From positions 10,507,307 through 10,571,306 of the forward strand of contig JARCOQ010000016.1 of the NCBI GenBank assembly GCA_029207755.1: 64,000 nt of DNA. Reading direction: 5' to 3'. Position 1 is the stretch's first letter. Every line of letters begins with the position of its first letter. This document shows, one piece after another, positions 34,603-47,331 of the stretch. A model generated the notes under the pieces. It searched no databases. It saw only the letters and a list, made by a program, of their open reading frames with translations, and was not told the DNA's origin. This DNA comes from Chamaea fasciata. Its lineage: Eukaryota > Chordata > Aves > Passeriformes > Sylviidae. Made by a program: the position numbers and the translations under genes.

Positions 34603-37600
34603 CTGTGAGCAGGAGAAACGACACCAAACCAGCTCTGAGGAGGAGCAGGGGCCGTGCCACACCAGGTGTCCCTGTACTGTCAGCACAGCAGGGGTGGGAC
34701 GGTCACTGCGATGGCACAGCCGTGGTTTGTGACCCAGGAAGAACTCAGCACAGATGCTCTGCAGGGTCATGCCATGGCAGCAACATGTCACCCAGCCTCC
34801 TGGGAGGACACAGGACAGGTTTGGGATTGGTAATTCCAAAGGTGGTGAATGCTTTTGCCACATTTTGGGTTCTTGCTGGCCCCACCAGAGCTGAGTGACG
34901 GGACCTGCAGGACGTGGCCATGCCTGACGACTCCCGAGCACGGCCAAGGCCCTGCAGTGTGGCAACGCCTGCGCAGGTGCTGCTCAGGGAGTGGGAATGC
35001 TGTGTGCACACTGATACAGCTGGAATGCTGTCCCAGCCTCAGCCAACACTAGATGGACCAAGCAGTACATGCAAGAGCTGGCTTGGGTAGAGCTCAGGCT
35101 CACAGCATTCAGGGTTCTACCTCACATGGAGCCTGAGACAGTTTTTCTCAAAAGTAAGAAGTATTAGAGGGCATCCAGCTTTCAGAGGGACAGGAGGAGA
35201 GGAACTGGAGGCAGCAGCCCCTTTCCCAGCACCAGGAATGCTGCTGCCCACTGGAGGACGGACACCAGATTGGTCTTTGCCACCAAATTCCTTTGTCTGT
35301 CAGATATTATCAGTACGCCCCCCCCCTACTCCTCCCCGCTCTGGTGAGGGATGTTGCATACTTGGCATTCATTTTGTGAGTAAATAGAACATTTTGTGCT
35401 GCTATTTTAAGGTTAGAATCTGTGTTACTAAATCTTAATATCCCGAGGCAGGATTTCAAAAAGAACCTGAGGCAACCACTCAGAACATTTGTCAGATTTA
35501 AGCTGCAGGAGAGCAGAGTTAAAGATTAATGCTGGGAACAGGTCCCATCCTGAGAGGAAGAGTGCCGGAATAATGCAGCAATAGTTCACTAAGGAGCAGC
35601 ACTCGGCAGGGCAGCAATGAGAGTGACACAGCATTACTTGCAGGTGAGCAAAGAAGGCAGTAAAGGTGTGCACGGGCCCTGGGGAGTGAAGGGAGGGAGG
35701 TTCTTCATACTTTTCAAAAATAAAAAAAAGTGATACTGATTCCTTGATCTGCTGGCCAGACCTGCAAGTTCTCCTGAGTAGGACATAGAGTGTTTGAGAA
35801 AGGGAGCAGTGACTTCGGCCTCTGCTGAGCTGCCCAGGGCTGTGGGAGGACATGGGCCACGAGGGCTGTGCTGCCCCAGCCCCACGGGGTGAGCTCAGCC
35901 CTGCCCCAGGCACTGCAAGGTTGGCCTTGGCTTTGCACAACCAAATCCTCGGAGCTCATTCAAAGCTGGGGAGCCCAGCCAGGCAGACAAGGAAATACTT
36001 TCTGCCTTTTAAGAAATCCAATAAAAGATTTAGATTAGATTGCACTTCAAACCCCTGCCTGGTGCAGGGCAGGATCCTGCCTGGCTGGTGCTGGCCGGCT
36101 GTGTGCCCTCGGCTGTCCCTGCTGTCACCAACCACTGGCTCCTTTCCCAGGGAGACCCCACTTATGTGCTGGTCTCTGTGGGTCACTCATCAATCTGCCA
36201 GTGCGGGGAGAGACTATTCCTTTCCATATGGGATAAAAGAAATGGCATGAAACAAAAGCTGCATTTGAATATACCTGGATGACTTTTTTCAATGTATATT
36301 CTATATTTTAAAACATTTTAACAGTTTTCTTCTTACCTTTATTTCCAGAGTGTTTCCAAAGAGGTTTCTTCCTTGCTGACAGCTGGAAGCTGTCCTGGGT
36401 GAGCTGCCCAAGCCCCTGTTATGGGGGCTCCTCGCTGGCACAGCGCTCAGTGCTCGGGGGCTGCAGCTGCTCAGGGCAGGGTTGGTGCCAGCCTGGAGTG
36501 GGTCCTGCTCTGCCCCATCAGCCAGCTGCACCTGAGCAGAGAGGTGATAAATGAGGGATGTAAAGACCCACCCTCCATCCGTGCACAGGCAGCTGTGTCC
36601 CCTTCCCACAGCCCCTCCGGAGTGAGGAAGTGGAGCAGTGATGGAGCAGGAGCTGAGCAGGGCGGGGGCACAGGACATGCCACCCCCTCCATGGACACAC
36701 AGCCCTGAACCCTCTGCAGGTGGCTCCAGGGAGCCTGCACTGCTTTACATCCGTGCCCTGCTCTGGGCTGCTCTGGTCACAGCAGGGTCATGTGAACTGT
36801 CTGGAGCTGACCCCAGGGACGTGAGACCCCGTGGTGCACAGGGTGCCATGGCCCCTCTCCTGGCAGCTCCTGCCTCCCTGCGATGACTAACGCCATCCTA
36901 ACAGAAACGTGCTCCTGGTTCCAGTGGGGTTTCTCTATGCTGTGGACGTGTCCTCCCTGCCTTCAGCAGCTGAGTCCAACCCTGCCTCATCCCAGCATCA
37001 CCCTGGGTGAAACTCCTCCACCTCACAGTGACATCAGACTCCCACATTACGAAATGATTGTGTTGACTCTGTTGAATCTCCTCTGGGGTTTTCCTAGGGC
37101 AATTGCCACTTGAAGGAAATAAAGTCACGAGCAAAACTTGGCCCACTCCTGGAAGCTCCAGGGTTGCAATGGGCTGCAAAACCACCCTGACACTACCGGC
37201 CTGATGACACTGTGATTGCTCAGCACTTTCTCTCCTGGGACACACCAGTCACTCCTCTTTGATGATCAGCTGCTCATCTGCCATCTCCCCCGAACCCTGA
37301 GGAAAAAGCCTTTCCTAACCGAGACGTCCATACTCCCTACTGGTATTTCTGCAAATTAGAGGAATTTCTTTTACTACCTCACAAGTTTCCAGGTTGGCAG
37401 TTTGAAAAGTGGAGCAGCAGCATGTCAGTGAGCAATGAAATCCTGTCTCAAGGTGGGGCCAGAGCTCCCAGCAGATGCTCTGTGTTGCTGGTGGCGTGCA
37501 GGGACAGTGGCCAGGGCACACAGTGCCAGCTCCAACGCCCACGGCTCCAACCCATGCAGGCGCCTCCGGGTCTCCAGACCCAACGGGCAGGCGGGAGCAC

Positions 37601-38710
37601 TCCAGGAGTATTTACAGTCTGGGAGCTCAGATAGTGCTCGCCTAACTCTGTGCCCTGTTCAGGCCCTCTGCTCCCACTTCCCTGCCTAACCCTGAGTTCC
37701 CCTCTGCTCTGCAGCCAGCCTAGGAGAGGTGGGGGATGCTTACCTGGAGAGGAGAAGGCTCCAGGGAGAGCTCAGAGCCCCTTCCAGGGCCTAAAGGGGC
37801 TCCAGGAGAGCTGGAGAGGGACTGGGGACAAGGGATGGAGGGACAGGACAAGGGGGAATGGCTTCCCACTGCCAGAGGGCAGGATTAGATGGGATATTGG
37901 GAAGGAATTCTTCCCTGTGAGGGTGGGCAGGCCCTGGCACAGGGTGCCCAGAGAAGCTGTGGCTGCCCCTGGATCCCTGGCAATGTTGAAGGCCAGGTCG
38001 GACAGGGCTTGGAGCAGCCTGGGACAGTGGAAGGTGTCCCTGCCCAGGGCAGGAGATGAAATGAGATGAACTTGAAGGTCCCTTCCCAACTCAACCAGTC
38101 CATGATCCCGTGGTTCCCGTGATGTCCCTCTCTGGTAGGACAATCACAAGCCGTGCTCCTCATGTGCCAGTAAAGTCACATTGCTGAGCTCACGTTGCTG
38201 CTTGGCCAAGGAACGACAGGAATCCCGGATAGTGAGAGAAGCAAACCCCCAACACCAGCAACCACATCCCCTGGGATGCTGCGAGCATACTCTGCCTCAC
38301 TGGGAGACACCATCCTGGGGGAGATGGATATTTCCAATACCAAACCAAACACTGAACTACTCCATGAAGATGCGGTTTGCTCCCATTATCTTTTATCAGG
38401 GAGATTAAAGAAAACCCCTGTGCAAATAAAAGTTAAATCTGAATTACTACCCCTGGCTGCATGCCGGGTACATCCCAAATACCTGCCCAGCATGAAAACC
38501 TGCCCCGCTGCGGCAAAACCAGGCAGAGATCGGGTGACTTCAGGTCTGTATCAGTGTAAAAGACACCGTGACCAGCCCGTCGAGCCGGTCCCTTCGGCCC
38601 CGAGACGCCGCCGAGGGATGCCCGAGGGCGCTGGGAGATGCCCGCGGGCATCGCTCGGGAGCGGCCCGCACCGACCCCGCAGAGTCCCTCCCGGCCCCGG
38701 CCCCCCGTAC
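34603..38710 (-). other. SCNN1B: SCNN1B intron 1 (between the probable 5' UTR exon and the ATG exon)
   Basis: The span runs from a candidate donor at 38709-38710 (minus strand GGCAG, then GTACGG) to the acceptor at 34603-34604. It contains a CR1 element at 37745-38115, a C9 run near 35320 and otherwise unassigned sequence. No further coding exon is recognised. Confidence 0.5.
37745..38115 (+). mobile_element. CR1 LINE 3' region, about 370 bp
   Basis: The longest CR1 piece in the window. It runs from GAGAGGAGAAGGCTCCAGGG through CCAGGGCCTAAAGGGGCTCC, GGAAGGAATTCTTCCCTGTG and CCCTGGCACAGGGTGCCCAG to AAGGTCCCTTCCCAACTCAA. It is 5'-truncated and non-coding. An inverted partial copy lies about 0.9 kb to the right (38980-39082). 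Confidence 0.9.
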
Positions 38711-38860
38711 CTGCCGCCCGTGCGGCTCCGGCAGCGCTCCCCGCCGACACCGGAGCGGCCCCGCCGCCTGCCCGGGCCCGCCCCGTCCCGCCCCGACGGC
38801 ACGGCTGAACCCGCCCTCCTGCTGCCGGGAGTCCTCCCAGCTTGGTCCCGGTTCCTCGAA
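38560..38860 (-). promoter_or_regulatory. SCNN1B: CpG island with probable SCNN1B promoter and 5' UTR exon
   Basis: A GC- and CpG-dense block sits about 4 kb upstream of the SCNN1B ATG exon. On the minus strand a candidate exon ends at 38711 with donor GTACGG. Several GC boxes (CCCGCCCC on the plus strand) flank it. No coding potential is claimed. A perfect 16-bp palindrome, GATGCCCGCGGGCATC, lies at 38637-38652. The exon boundary is a guess from the splice motif and from the fact that the ATG exon has an acceptor in front of it. Confidence 0.5.
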
Positions 38861-38979
38861 ATGTTACTTTGATTTTCTCCTAGCACATCCCAAGGAATGG
38901 CACCTGATCCTGCTGCTCCTACGCCCGTCACGTCAAGATCACCTAACACAGCAAGGGATCAGTGGCACAAACCTCACAG

Positions 38980-39082
38980 GATAACAGAATTCTTTGGTTT
39001 GGAAGGGTTAGGGTCCCTTGTCCAATTCTCTTCCCAGCTCTCTTGGAGCCCCTTTAGGCCCTGGAAGAGGCTCTCAGATCTG
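38980..39082 (-). mobile_element. Inverted, internally deleted CR1 fragment
   Basis: The minus-strand sequence reads CTTCCAGGGCCTAAAGGGGC (also present near 37775-37800 in the long CR1) and soon after CCTTCCAAACCAAAGAATTC, which corresponds to the extreme CR1 3' end. The middle of the element is missing. Confidence 0.65.
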
Positions 39083-39334
39083 GTGGCCATTGCCTTGCAG
39101 CAGGTCACAGTGTATTTCTTAGTCTGGTTTGAGCTGCCAGGACCTCACCTCACAGCTTTACCTTCCCTGGTGCCAACTGTCCCTGGCGCCAACTGTCCCT
39201 AGTGCCAGGCTTTTGACATGGGTGAAATAAAGCATGTGAGGTGCATTAGTGTTTTGAAACAGTTTTATGAGCTGTTTTAGGCAGATCCTATAATCTTTTT
39301 TTCTATTTTAAAGGAAGTATAAGATCTTATAACC

Positions 39335-39515
39335 TTGGCAAAGGCTGCCTAGGACAGTAGTGGAACCACCAGCCCTGGAGGGATTTAAAAGCCATGTGGA
39401 TAAACCACTTGGGGACAAGGGTTAGTGGTGGCCTTGGCAGTGCTGGGGAAATGTTTGGGCTTGATGATCTTGGAGGGCTTTTCCAACCTGAATGGTTCTT
39501 TGATTCCATGTTATT
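39335..39515 (+). mobile_element. CR1 LINE 3' fragment
   Basis: It runs from GGCAAAGGCTGCCTAGGACAG through CCCTGGAGGGATTTAAAAGC and TTGATGATCTTGGAGGGCTT to CCAACCTGAATGGTTC and TTTGATTCC. This is a diverged CR1 3' end in plus orientation. Confidence 0.75.
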
Positions 39516-41880
39516 TTTTTTTTTTCCATAAAAAGCTTCCCTTCACAGCTGTTTGCTCCCCTACCTGCTGCTGGGCCCACTGCCAGGGGGCGTTTGGACA
39601 CCCCAAGCCTGTCCAGTGTGGACTAGACAAGATATTGATAGTCAGATAGAAGGGGCAGAGCTCTGCCTTAGTGGCAACTAAACATGGAAGCAGCTTTTCT
39701 GTTTGCTTCGGGGCTGGGAGGCAGCAGCTCAGAGGGGGCCAGGGCCCTCCCAGACCAGCTGTCGGGTGATTTTCACGGTGATTAGCATGTGCTTTGTGAT
39801 TTCATGACTTAATCTCAATATTATGTGTCTTGCACACTGGCTCCTGTTGATCCCATAATTAATCCCTCAGGGGGGCTGGAGAGACATGTGCCCCTAATTT
39901 TCTGTATTTTCCTAGCCCAGGGCCAGCCCCTGTGTGCCTTGGGCTGGGATCCCTCAGCCCAGCACTGCTGTACAAACACGTTTGGAGGCAAAATCTTGAG
40001 CATCTCAAGTGATGCGGAAGACGTCAGCTCCTCACAGCAGAACAGTGAACATGTACAAACCTCCTTGGAACCATAAATCACTGCTGAGGGCAGAGCATTG
40101 TACCCGGGAATGATTGCCTCTTGCTAGGAGAGGTAATGGCAGGTTCTTGTTCAATCAGGACTTGGTCAGACTTTCCCAAATGTCCCCGTGTTCGGTTATT
40201 TGGGAACAAAAGGGATTTTTATTTTTAACTGGCACAAGTGTACCTCATGCCTCAGGAGTGGAATGCAGGATTGTGTTTGAGAAGTATCTCCAAGGGAAGC
40301 TGGAATGAACAGGTCTGATGGACCAGGACCTGCCGGGTTCCTCTGTCCTGTCACAGTAATTGCCCTCCTATTGCCACTGCTTTCCCAGAGAACAATGTCT
40401 GTTACCAGCTCTGGCAGCTCTAGCACAAGAAATAGAGCGGGTGGCATTTGTTCCAGGGTTTGGAACATCAGCTGTGCAGCCAGCAAAGCCAAATGACCTT
40501 GAGCTGGCTTGACTTTCCATCATCTCTCAATTGTTTATGAGAAAGTTTATTTCATAAGCAAAAACCTCCTCCTGAAAATACAGCTGAAATGCCACAGGAA
40601 ACTCCCCTCCATCCCAGGCATTGTATTCCTAGTGGTGTGTTGTGCTGGCATGATGCACTGCTGACAGCAGCTAAACACAGCTGGGACACCAGATCCATGG
40701 GGAAAATCAGCCCTAAAAGTGACTCCATCTGCCCGATCCACCATGTTTCAAAAATATCACCTGCTCCTAAATTAGTCTGATGGAAGGAAAATGTTTTGAT
40801 GGAGGCTGTGGGTGCAATGGGTACAAAGGCAGCTGGAATTCTGCTGGATGCTGTTTGATCTGGATGTACAGATGAAGAAGAGCAGAGATGCTTGTTCCTA
40901 TGAGTTCCCACCAGTCCCCATCGGTCCCTGTCACCGTCATCCACCCAGTACTGGTGCAGATGTTGTGGCCCCGCACGGGAGGCTGCTCCTGCTCCTGCTC
41001 CTGCCCATGTCCCTGCCCTGCTGCTGCCGAGGGAGCCGGGCATCCGCAGTCGGCACAGGCTCACCCAGCGCGGTAATTGTCAGGTTTATCGTGTGCACTT
41101 CCAGAGACACGCTGTCAACTAGATGAAATCGAGTCATTTAGTTGTAACCAGTAAAATCTCAGTGAAGTGACAGTGAGCATCTCACAACCACCCTGTGCCG
41201 GGAGCCGCTGTGTAAAACCTGTTAACTGACCTATGTTTGCGTTACAAAGATCAGGCAGTAAAACCCAGACTGGTTTTGTTTTACAAGCCGCAGAGGAGGG
41301 GAGGGAAGGGGCCCCGGCGGCTGCTGCTTGCCTGGCACAGCTCGGGGGGCCGGGGCCGCAGGGAGGGATCGCTCAGTGCCAGGGGTCGAGCCCCGGGCTG
41401 TGCCACCGCCGCCTGTGAGGCTCTGCCAGCCGAGCTGTGGCTGCAGGGAGGGAGAGATGGGGCAAACTCCACTGGGACCCAGCTGCCTCAGCGTGGTGAC
41501 ATCGGGCACTGAGTCCCACTTCACCTGCAGATGACACTGGGCAGGTTCTCAGTGCAGCTCAGTGATGATTTGTCACCCGTGGGGTTTCCCCTGACCAGCT
41601 CTGTAACTAATTGTGACACAAAATTAGTTGCACTCATCTGCCTTTTCCGCTGTAGAAGTTTGCTGCAATAAATATCGGTCCTGCTGTGACTGTAGCATCC
41701 TGGGATGTGGCAGCTCAGGTGGAGTCCAGTCCTCTGGATGCCCCCAGGACGCCCTGGTACAGGTCAGGGAGTGCCAGCATGGCTCCAGCAGGATGCAGCA
41801 ATGTAAAAGCGCCCTGGGCTGGTGCTTTATGGTCCCCTCCCATGTCCTGGGGCAAATAACTATTTTGTGACTGATGACAT

Positions 41881-41925
41881 TTTATAACAAGACCAGAGCT
41901 GATTTATAACAAGACCAGGAGTGAT
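41881..41925 (+). repeat. 22-bp direct duplication
   Basis: TTTATAACAAGACCAGAGCTGA is followed at once by a near-identical second copy. It lies in the SCNN1B-SCNN1G intergenic region and no function is apparent. Confidence 0.8.
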
Positions 41926-44900
41926 TACCCCTGTGTACCCAGGGGAACAGCTTGTACCGTTCAGGATTCGTTATGTAAACTTGGGTGAGAAGGTCTTAAA
42001 ACCCAGAAGGACAGCACTGCAGTGAGAGGCATTGTGACAACAGGGTGATTCACCTGGCTCCAGCCGGCTCCCTCCTCTGCTGTGTTCTGGGTGATCACAT
42101 CCTGCCAGGACTTCGGTGTGCTCTGATGCAGGTGAATAAATACAGGGAACACATGGTTTTAATCCCTAGAAACACATTTGGACAAAACCCAGGAGTGGAC
42201 GAGAGAGATGTGACCCTATATCCCATGCCCCATACTCGGTGCTGGATGGGGCCCAGCTGGCTCAGTTTCTCGGGGCTTTCAGGTCGGGTTTTTGTCGCTC
42301 ATCCCCACAGAATGTCCCCTCCTGTACTTCATATCTCGCTCCTTTAGGAACACTGCCAAGGCTGCCAGGGTCACAGTGCCACCATGGTCCTGGGGGCTGG
42401 CAGGGCTGGCAGCCCAGCAGTGAGGGGGCTCAGGTGCCCACAGGATACAGCTCCCACCCAGCTCCTTCTGGAGGGGAAATTGAGGTAGACACACAAGACT
42501 GGGAGGGACAAGGTGGTGCAAGAGTGTTACAGGAAAGTGCTGAGGCTTGGGTGAAGATTCCAGAGGACAGAGAGGCAGGAACGCTCTGTCCACAGCCCTG
42601 GGGCCAGGTGTGTTTCCCTGCTTACACCTCGGGCTGTATTACAAGCATGTCAGGGAGCAGGCATGGCTGCAGGTCAGCATCCCGGGCCCACAGCTGCCTG
42701 CGCGGGGGCCGAAGGGGAGAACCCTCCTACAGCATGGCCAAAGGGACAAGGACAAGGACAAGGACAGGGAGGACTGGAAAAGCCCCTGCCCTCCACCACC
42801 AGAGCACTTCACTGCCAAGCCCACTCCGCAGGCCCGGTGACCCTGAGCCCACACTGCCCTGGAGAGGATGAGGAGCCGGGTGGGACGAGCGCTCGCCGGG
42901 CCCGGCGCTGCCCAGGGCTGGAGCGGCGCAGCAGGTTCAGCCCCCTGTCCTGGACGGGAATGCCCAAGCTGGCCCGGGGTTTCTGTTCCCCCTCCTCGCC
43001 TCGGGCACTGCTCAGCTCCAGTGTGAGCCGTGCCCAGTGCCAGGGGGTGTGGGCAGCTGTTGAGGGTCCCGCACGCCCGGCCCGGCCTGCAGGAGCTGCC
43101 GGCACCGCGATTAGCGCTGGGCCGTGTCCCGGCACGTCACTGGGAGGCACGACCCGCTGCACCCCTGGGTCAAACTCGGCCTGGAGCTGCCTGGAGCTGC
43201 TTCCGTGCTGCCACGGCTCCCCTGCCACAGCCTGGCCTCGCCTGGGGATGCTCCAGCTGCTGGGAAATGCTTCCCAAGCGGCGAGCACAGGCTGGGCTGG
43301 GGGGGATGGCTCAGGCCAGCTGTCGGTGGGAGGAATTGCTCCGGGGCTGCCCGGTGCTGGCTCACCCTGCCCTGAGGGTGAAGGGGTGAAACTGAACCAT
43401 CCTCACTGTCCAGCCTCCCCAGAGCTGGGCTTGAGCACAAGAAGCTCAAAGCCCAGGTGGATTTTCCATTTCCATAGGCATGTGCTGGAGATGCCTTTCC
43501 CCAGCCCAGCCCCATTTACATTAATGAGGCATTTAACTCCCAAACCTGTTTGTGGACCACTGGATGCCACCCAGATGTGCCTCTCTTGAAGGGGCCTGGG
43601 CAGTTTTTAACCCTGTCGGTGCTGCCCGGCTACATCTCCTGGGAGCAGCTTTGGGCAGCTGCCCCTTCCTTGCACTCTTAGAGAGGCTGGGGTCACCCCT
43701 TTAGGCTGACAACCCCACACGGGCAGATTCCTGCCATCCAGAAAATCTCTGTGCCGCTGGATTTCCCTCCTCCTCAGCCACTTTCCTTCCACAGCTCCCC
43801 CACCACCTCCGGCTCTCTCCCCTCTGGCAGCGGCTGCTGCGGGAGTTGCGGAGGAGCAGAGCGAGGTTCTCCTGCTGTGCCTCCTCTCCTCGAAGGGCTG
43901 GTCCCGGTGTGCTGGCAGCCTTTCCCGTGAGTCACCAGCACCTGCTGCCGCAGGTTGGTTTCAACACCTCTCCCCAGCCTGTCGCTTGCCAAGGCAGTGT
44001 CGTGCCTGCGATGCTGCCTGCACCTTCTCTGTGTTTTTGGGTACTGCAGCTGCTCCCCGCAGCCCTGTGGTGCCACAGAGCTGAAGCTGTGGGTCTGTGG
44101 GTCTGGGGTCATTGTCATCCCTGCCCAAGAGCTGGGCACGGTAACTGCAGCTGAATCCCAGGGATGGGGAGCAAGCAGGGACTGTTGTGAGTGAGGGGTG
44201 CCTGCTCTGGAGCCCTGGCCAGGGCTGGCTGGGCTCCCAACCCCTGCCACGAGTCTTCTGGGAGCACTGTCCCCATGACAAGAGACTGGGCTTCCCACCT
44301 GACCCTGAGGCCAGCGCAGTGGGGCAGGGGATGTTGCTGAATCCTGGATTTTACAGCCTGTTGTTCCCATAAACTCCAAGCTGGGTGTCTCAGACACTTC
44401 GGGTTTATGATGTTTAGTGTGTGCCAGTCCTAATTCTCAGACTGTCCCTGGTAGTTTTCTGTGTTTGAGGTGACTCAGGAGTTTAGGACAGTTCAGTGTT
44501 TAACTCATGATGAAGTAAACCGTTTCTGCAGCACCGTGGCTCTCTGCCTTCTGAGGATTATTCATATATGGAGAAAAGATGTTGCACCTGCCCCAAGAAT
44601 AACTGCCAACAGCATCTGCGAAACACTTGTGCTTTTCCAAAGAATTTAAAACCAGGGTTCTCCCAAAAAAGCGCCTGTCAGGACACATATCCTGGGTTTT
44701 CAGACATTTCTGCTGCTGGCCCACTACAGGCTAGCAGCCTTGTTCTCCACCAAAGGACATTCCCCTTATTGGAACTGCAGTTCTTGGTATAAAGTCTTAC
44801 CAGTCCCTACACCTCCTTTATTGCAGGGTTGGCACCACTCTATTTATTTTCCAAGGTTTTGTTTTGTTCTGGGGACCCATCCCAATCTGTGTCAGGTGCC

Positions 44901-46029
44901 AGTGCCTTCTGTGGCCCCAGAGCCAGGTGTGGGGGGGTTCCGTCCTGTTAGGGGGCCGATTGCATGATCAGAACTCACTGATTTAACTCAGCTTTGAGGG
45001 CTAGAGGGTTGTTGGGGGTGGGCAGAAGTGCTTGAGCAGCCTGAGGAGAAGAAGAAACCCAGGAGCAGCTCAGCAGTGACAAAGGAACAGTACCAGCATC
45101 AAACTGAGCTTGGGCAGTCTCTCCTTAGCCCTGCCTGCAGCAGATGTGAGCAAGTCCTGTGGAGAGCCGTGGTTTCAGGTGCTGCTGCACACACAGGTAT
45201 AGATGTGGGATGGAAGTGCTGTGGCATGACTCACTTTGTGGTGTTTTCCTGCTTTCCCCAGGAGATGAGCCCCACAAAGTTCCCTGTAGGCTGTGCTCTG
45301 TGGGAACTGGGGGCAGCTGGCCTCTCTGCATTGGAAGGCAGGTCCTCAGTCAGGTGTAAGGAGCCAAACCAGCTCCTGTGCCAGCAGCACCAAGCTGGCA
45401 AGGAAGGACTTTGTGGTGAGGTGTCCCTTAGCTCGGGACTTTGTTGTTACTGCTGTCCCTGATGTAGTGGGGAGAGCTCATGCCTGTAACACTGAGGGGA
45501 GGGGGGTTGCCTGGGCTGCTCTGTTTTCCTCTAGGTCTGTTCTGCTGCCCATGGGGCAGAATTGTCACGAGTGTTGATGTTTGATGCTGTTAGAGGTGAT
45601 GGGGATGAGCCATGGCTTGCCCAGAGCACCTCTCTCGGTGCTGGACAGGGGCTGGGGCAGATCTGCTTCTCACTTTTCCTGTGGCTTCCAAGGGACTGCC
45701 CAGGTGTGGAGCTGTGTGGGGACACCTGAAATTCCGGTGGTTTTGGTCCATTGCTGGTTAACATTGCTTTCTGATAGGCCTTTTCAGTTTCTGCTTGTAT
45801 CCCATGTTCCTCCTGTCTGTTCCTGAGCTGGGTCCCACAAAACTCCCTGCTCCATCTTTGCTGGGAGGCCTGGGGCACCTGGCTGGGAGGCTTGGCCCTG
45901 CTGAGAACCTACAACCCCCCGGGGAGGCAGAGACAAGTTCCCTCAGCTCTCAGGATACCTGCAGGGAACTAACTCATACAGTGGTGATTTTAAAATGAAA
46001 AGGTCAAAGCAGTTACTCAAAAATATATC

Positions 46030-46087
46030 TTTATTTTTTTTTCAGTTTATCATCTATTTAAATAATTCAGTTAAAATAGGTTTTATT
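46030..46087 (-). terminator. SCNN1G: Candidate SCNN1G polyadenylation signals
   Basis: TTTATT at 46082-46087 and 46030-46035 read as AATAAA on the minus strand, about 1.25-1.3 kb after the SCNN1G stop codon. The intervening 3' UTR (46088-47331) holds no other feature I recognise. Confidence 0.5.
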
Positions 46088-47331
46088 GCACATAAAAGAA
46101 CCTTTCTGGATTCTCACTGTCCTCTATAAAATAAGCTCATAGAGAAAGGAGAAACTCCTCCACTCAGACACTCTTCACATGCTCTGCATCGCTCTGTCTC
46201 CACAGACCCCAGCAGCCAGCGTGGGGTGGGCTCTGCTCATCATCTCCACAGGTTGCTGGAGGCAGCACAGTGGGCGGTGGCACGGGGAGCTGGGTGCCCC
46301 AGCTCTCCCAGGAGCACTTGTGGCTGGGTGGGCACACACAGCAGCCCCTGGCCCAGGGGGGCAGTAGCACAGGAGGTAAAAGGTGGGTGCTGACACTGCT
46401 CTGTGGATGCGGGCAAGGTGGATGAGGTACAGGTGAGGCGAGACATCCTCCAGGCAGTGCCAGGGCAGGCAGGTGGGGAACTGGGTGGCTGCAGGAGGAA
46501 GTCCTTGCCCGAGATTGAGCAGGAAAAGAGCAGCCAGCTAACTCCCTGTGAGGCTTCTGGGAAGTCATTTAATGAGCTCCTTGGAAGTTATGTTTAAGGG
46601 TTGCCTGAGTGATGTGGAATAGAACAAGCTTGCAGAGGATGCACTCCATTACTGTGCTCCAAATTGGATTTCATGCCCTTTCAGATGATTCTTTGGGGAT
46701 GACTCGGGCTTTCCTACCCCAGCTGTGTAGCAACTTGCTCTACAAGCACGTTTCTGGTTGTCCTGGCTTTTCATCTCACAAGAAAGAGCTCCTCAGGCCA
46801 CCATTGGAATCAGGTTTCTATTGAGCTTTCAAGTGAGAGCTTTCCTTTAATGCTCTTTTGTGCTTTATCCAAGCCCCTGTCATGCCCTTCCTACACATGC
46901 CATCCTAGATTCCTGACAGCCTGGGGTTTTTCCCACAAGTCCAGCCACACAGCAGAGAGCAATTAGTGTTAATGCTCAATGTGGCATCAATCTGCTGCTG
47001 TGGAGCAATTCCTGCCCACATGCAATGGGGTGTGTGCAGCTGGTGGCTAATGCGTGCCTTTGCCTGGTGAGACATCCCAGCTTAGCACCACATCCTGCTC
47101 CAGCCATCTCCTGCCATCATTAACTGGAGAGCTGATGTTGCTCGAAGCTCCTGCTGTCTCTGAGTCCTCGGCTTTTGTGTCTGAGCTTTGCTCAGGGCAG
47201 CTCTGACTGCCAGTTCAATCCCTGAGTAAGGGTGTGACCTGACAGCCCTTCAGTGCTTGACTGGCTCTGTGCCTTTTGCCCCGGACATGTGGGTGCAGCA
47301 CCCACCTCTCCGGGCAGGCGGGTGACGGGTG

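Larger units (their letters stand above)
38840..46020. other. Intergenic region between SCNN1B and SCNN1G
   Basis: About 7 kb with no recognised gene. It contains CR1 fragments at 38980-39082 and 39335-39515, a 16-bp triplicate at 39165-39208, a CTGCTC run near 40983-41004, a 22-bp duplication at 41881-41925, four GGACAA units at 42744-42766, and GC-rich patches near 41290-41420 and 42850-43290. Long open frames such as the one at 42663-43589 follow base composition and resemble no family. Confidence 0.65.

Noticed and set aside
38195..38872. 225-codon plus-strand frame over the SCNN1B promoter island
   Set aside because: It has no domain similarity and lies in a CpG island and intron sequence, where open frames are expected by composition.
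40385..40402. Possible steroid-receptor element AGAACAATGTCTGTT near the ENaC genes
   Set aside because: Only the first half-site fits. The second half does not match the TGTTCT arm, so it is not supported.
42663..43589. 308-codon plus-strand open frame in the SCNN1B-SCNN1G intergenic region
   Set aside because: It is GC-rich, has no recognisable domain and begins over a GGACAA repeat. No splice or family support was found.
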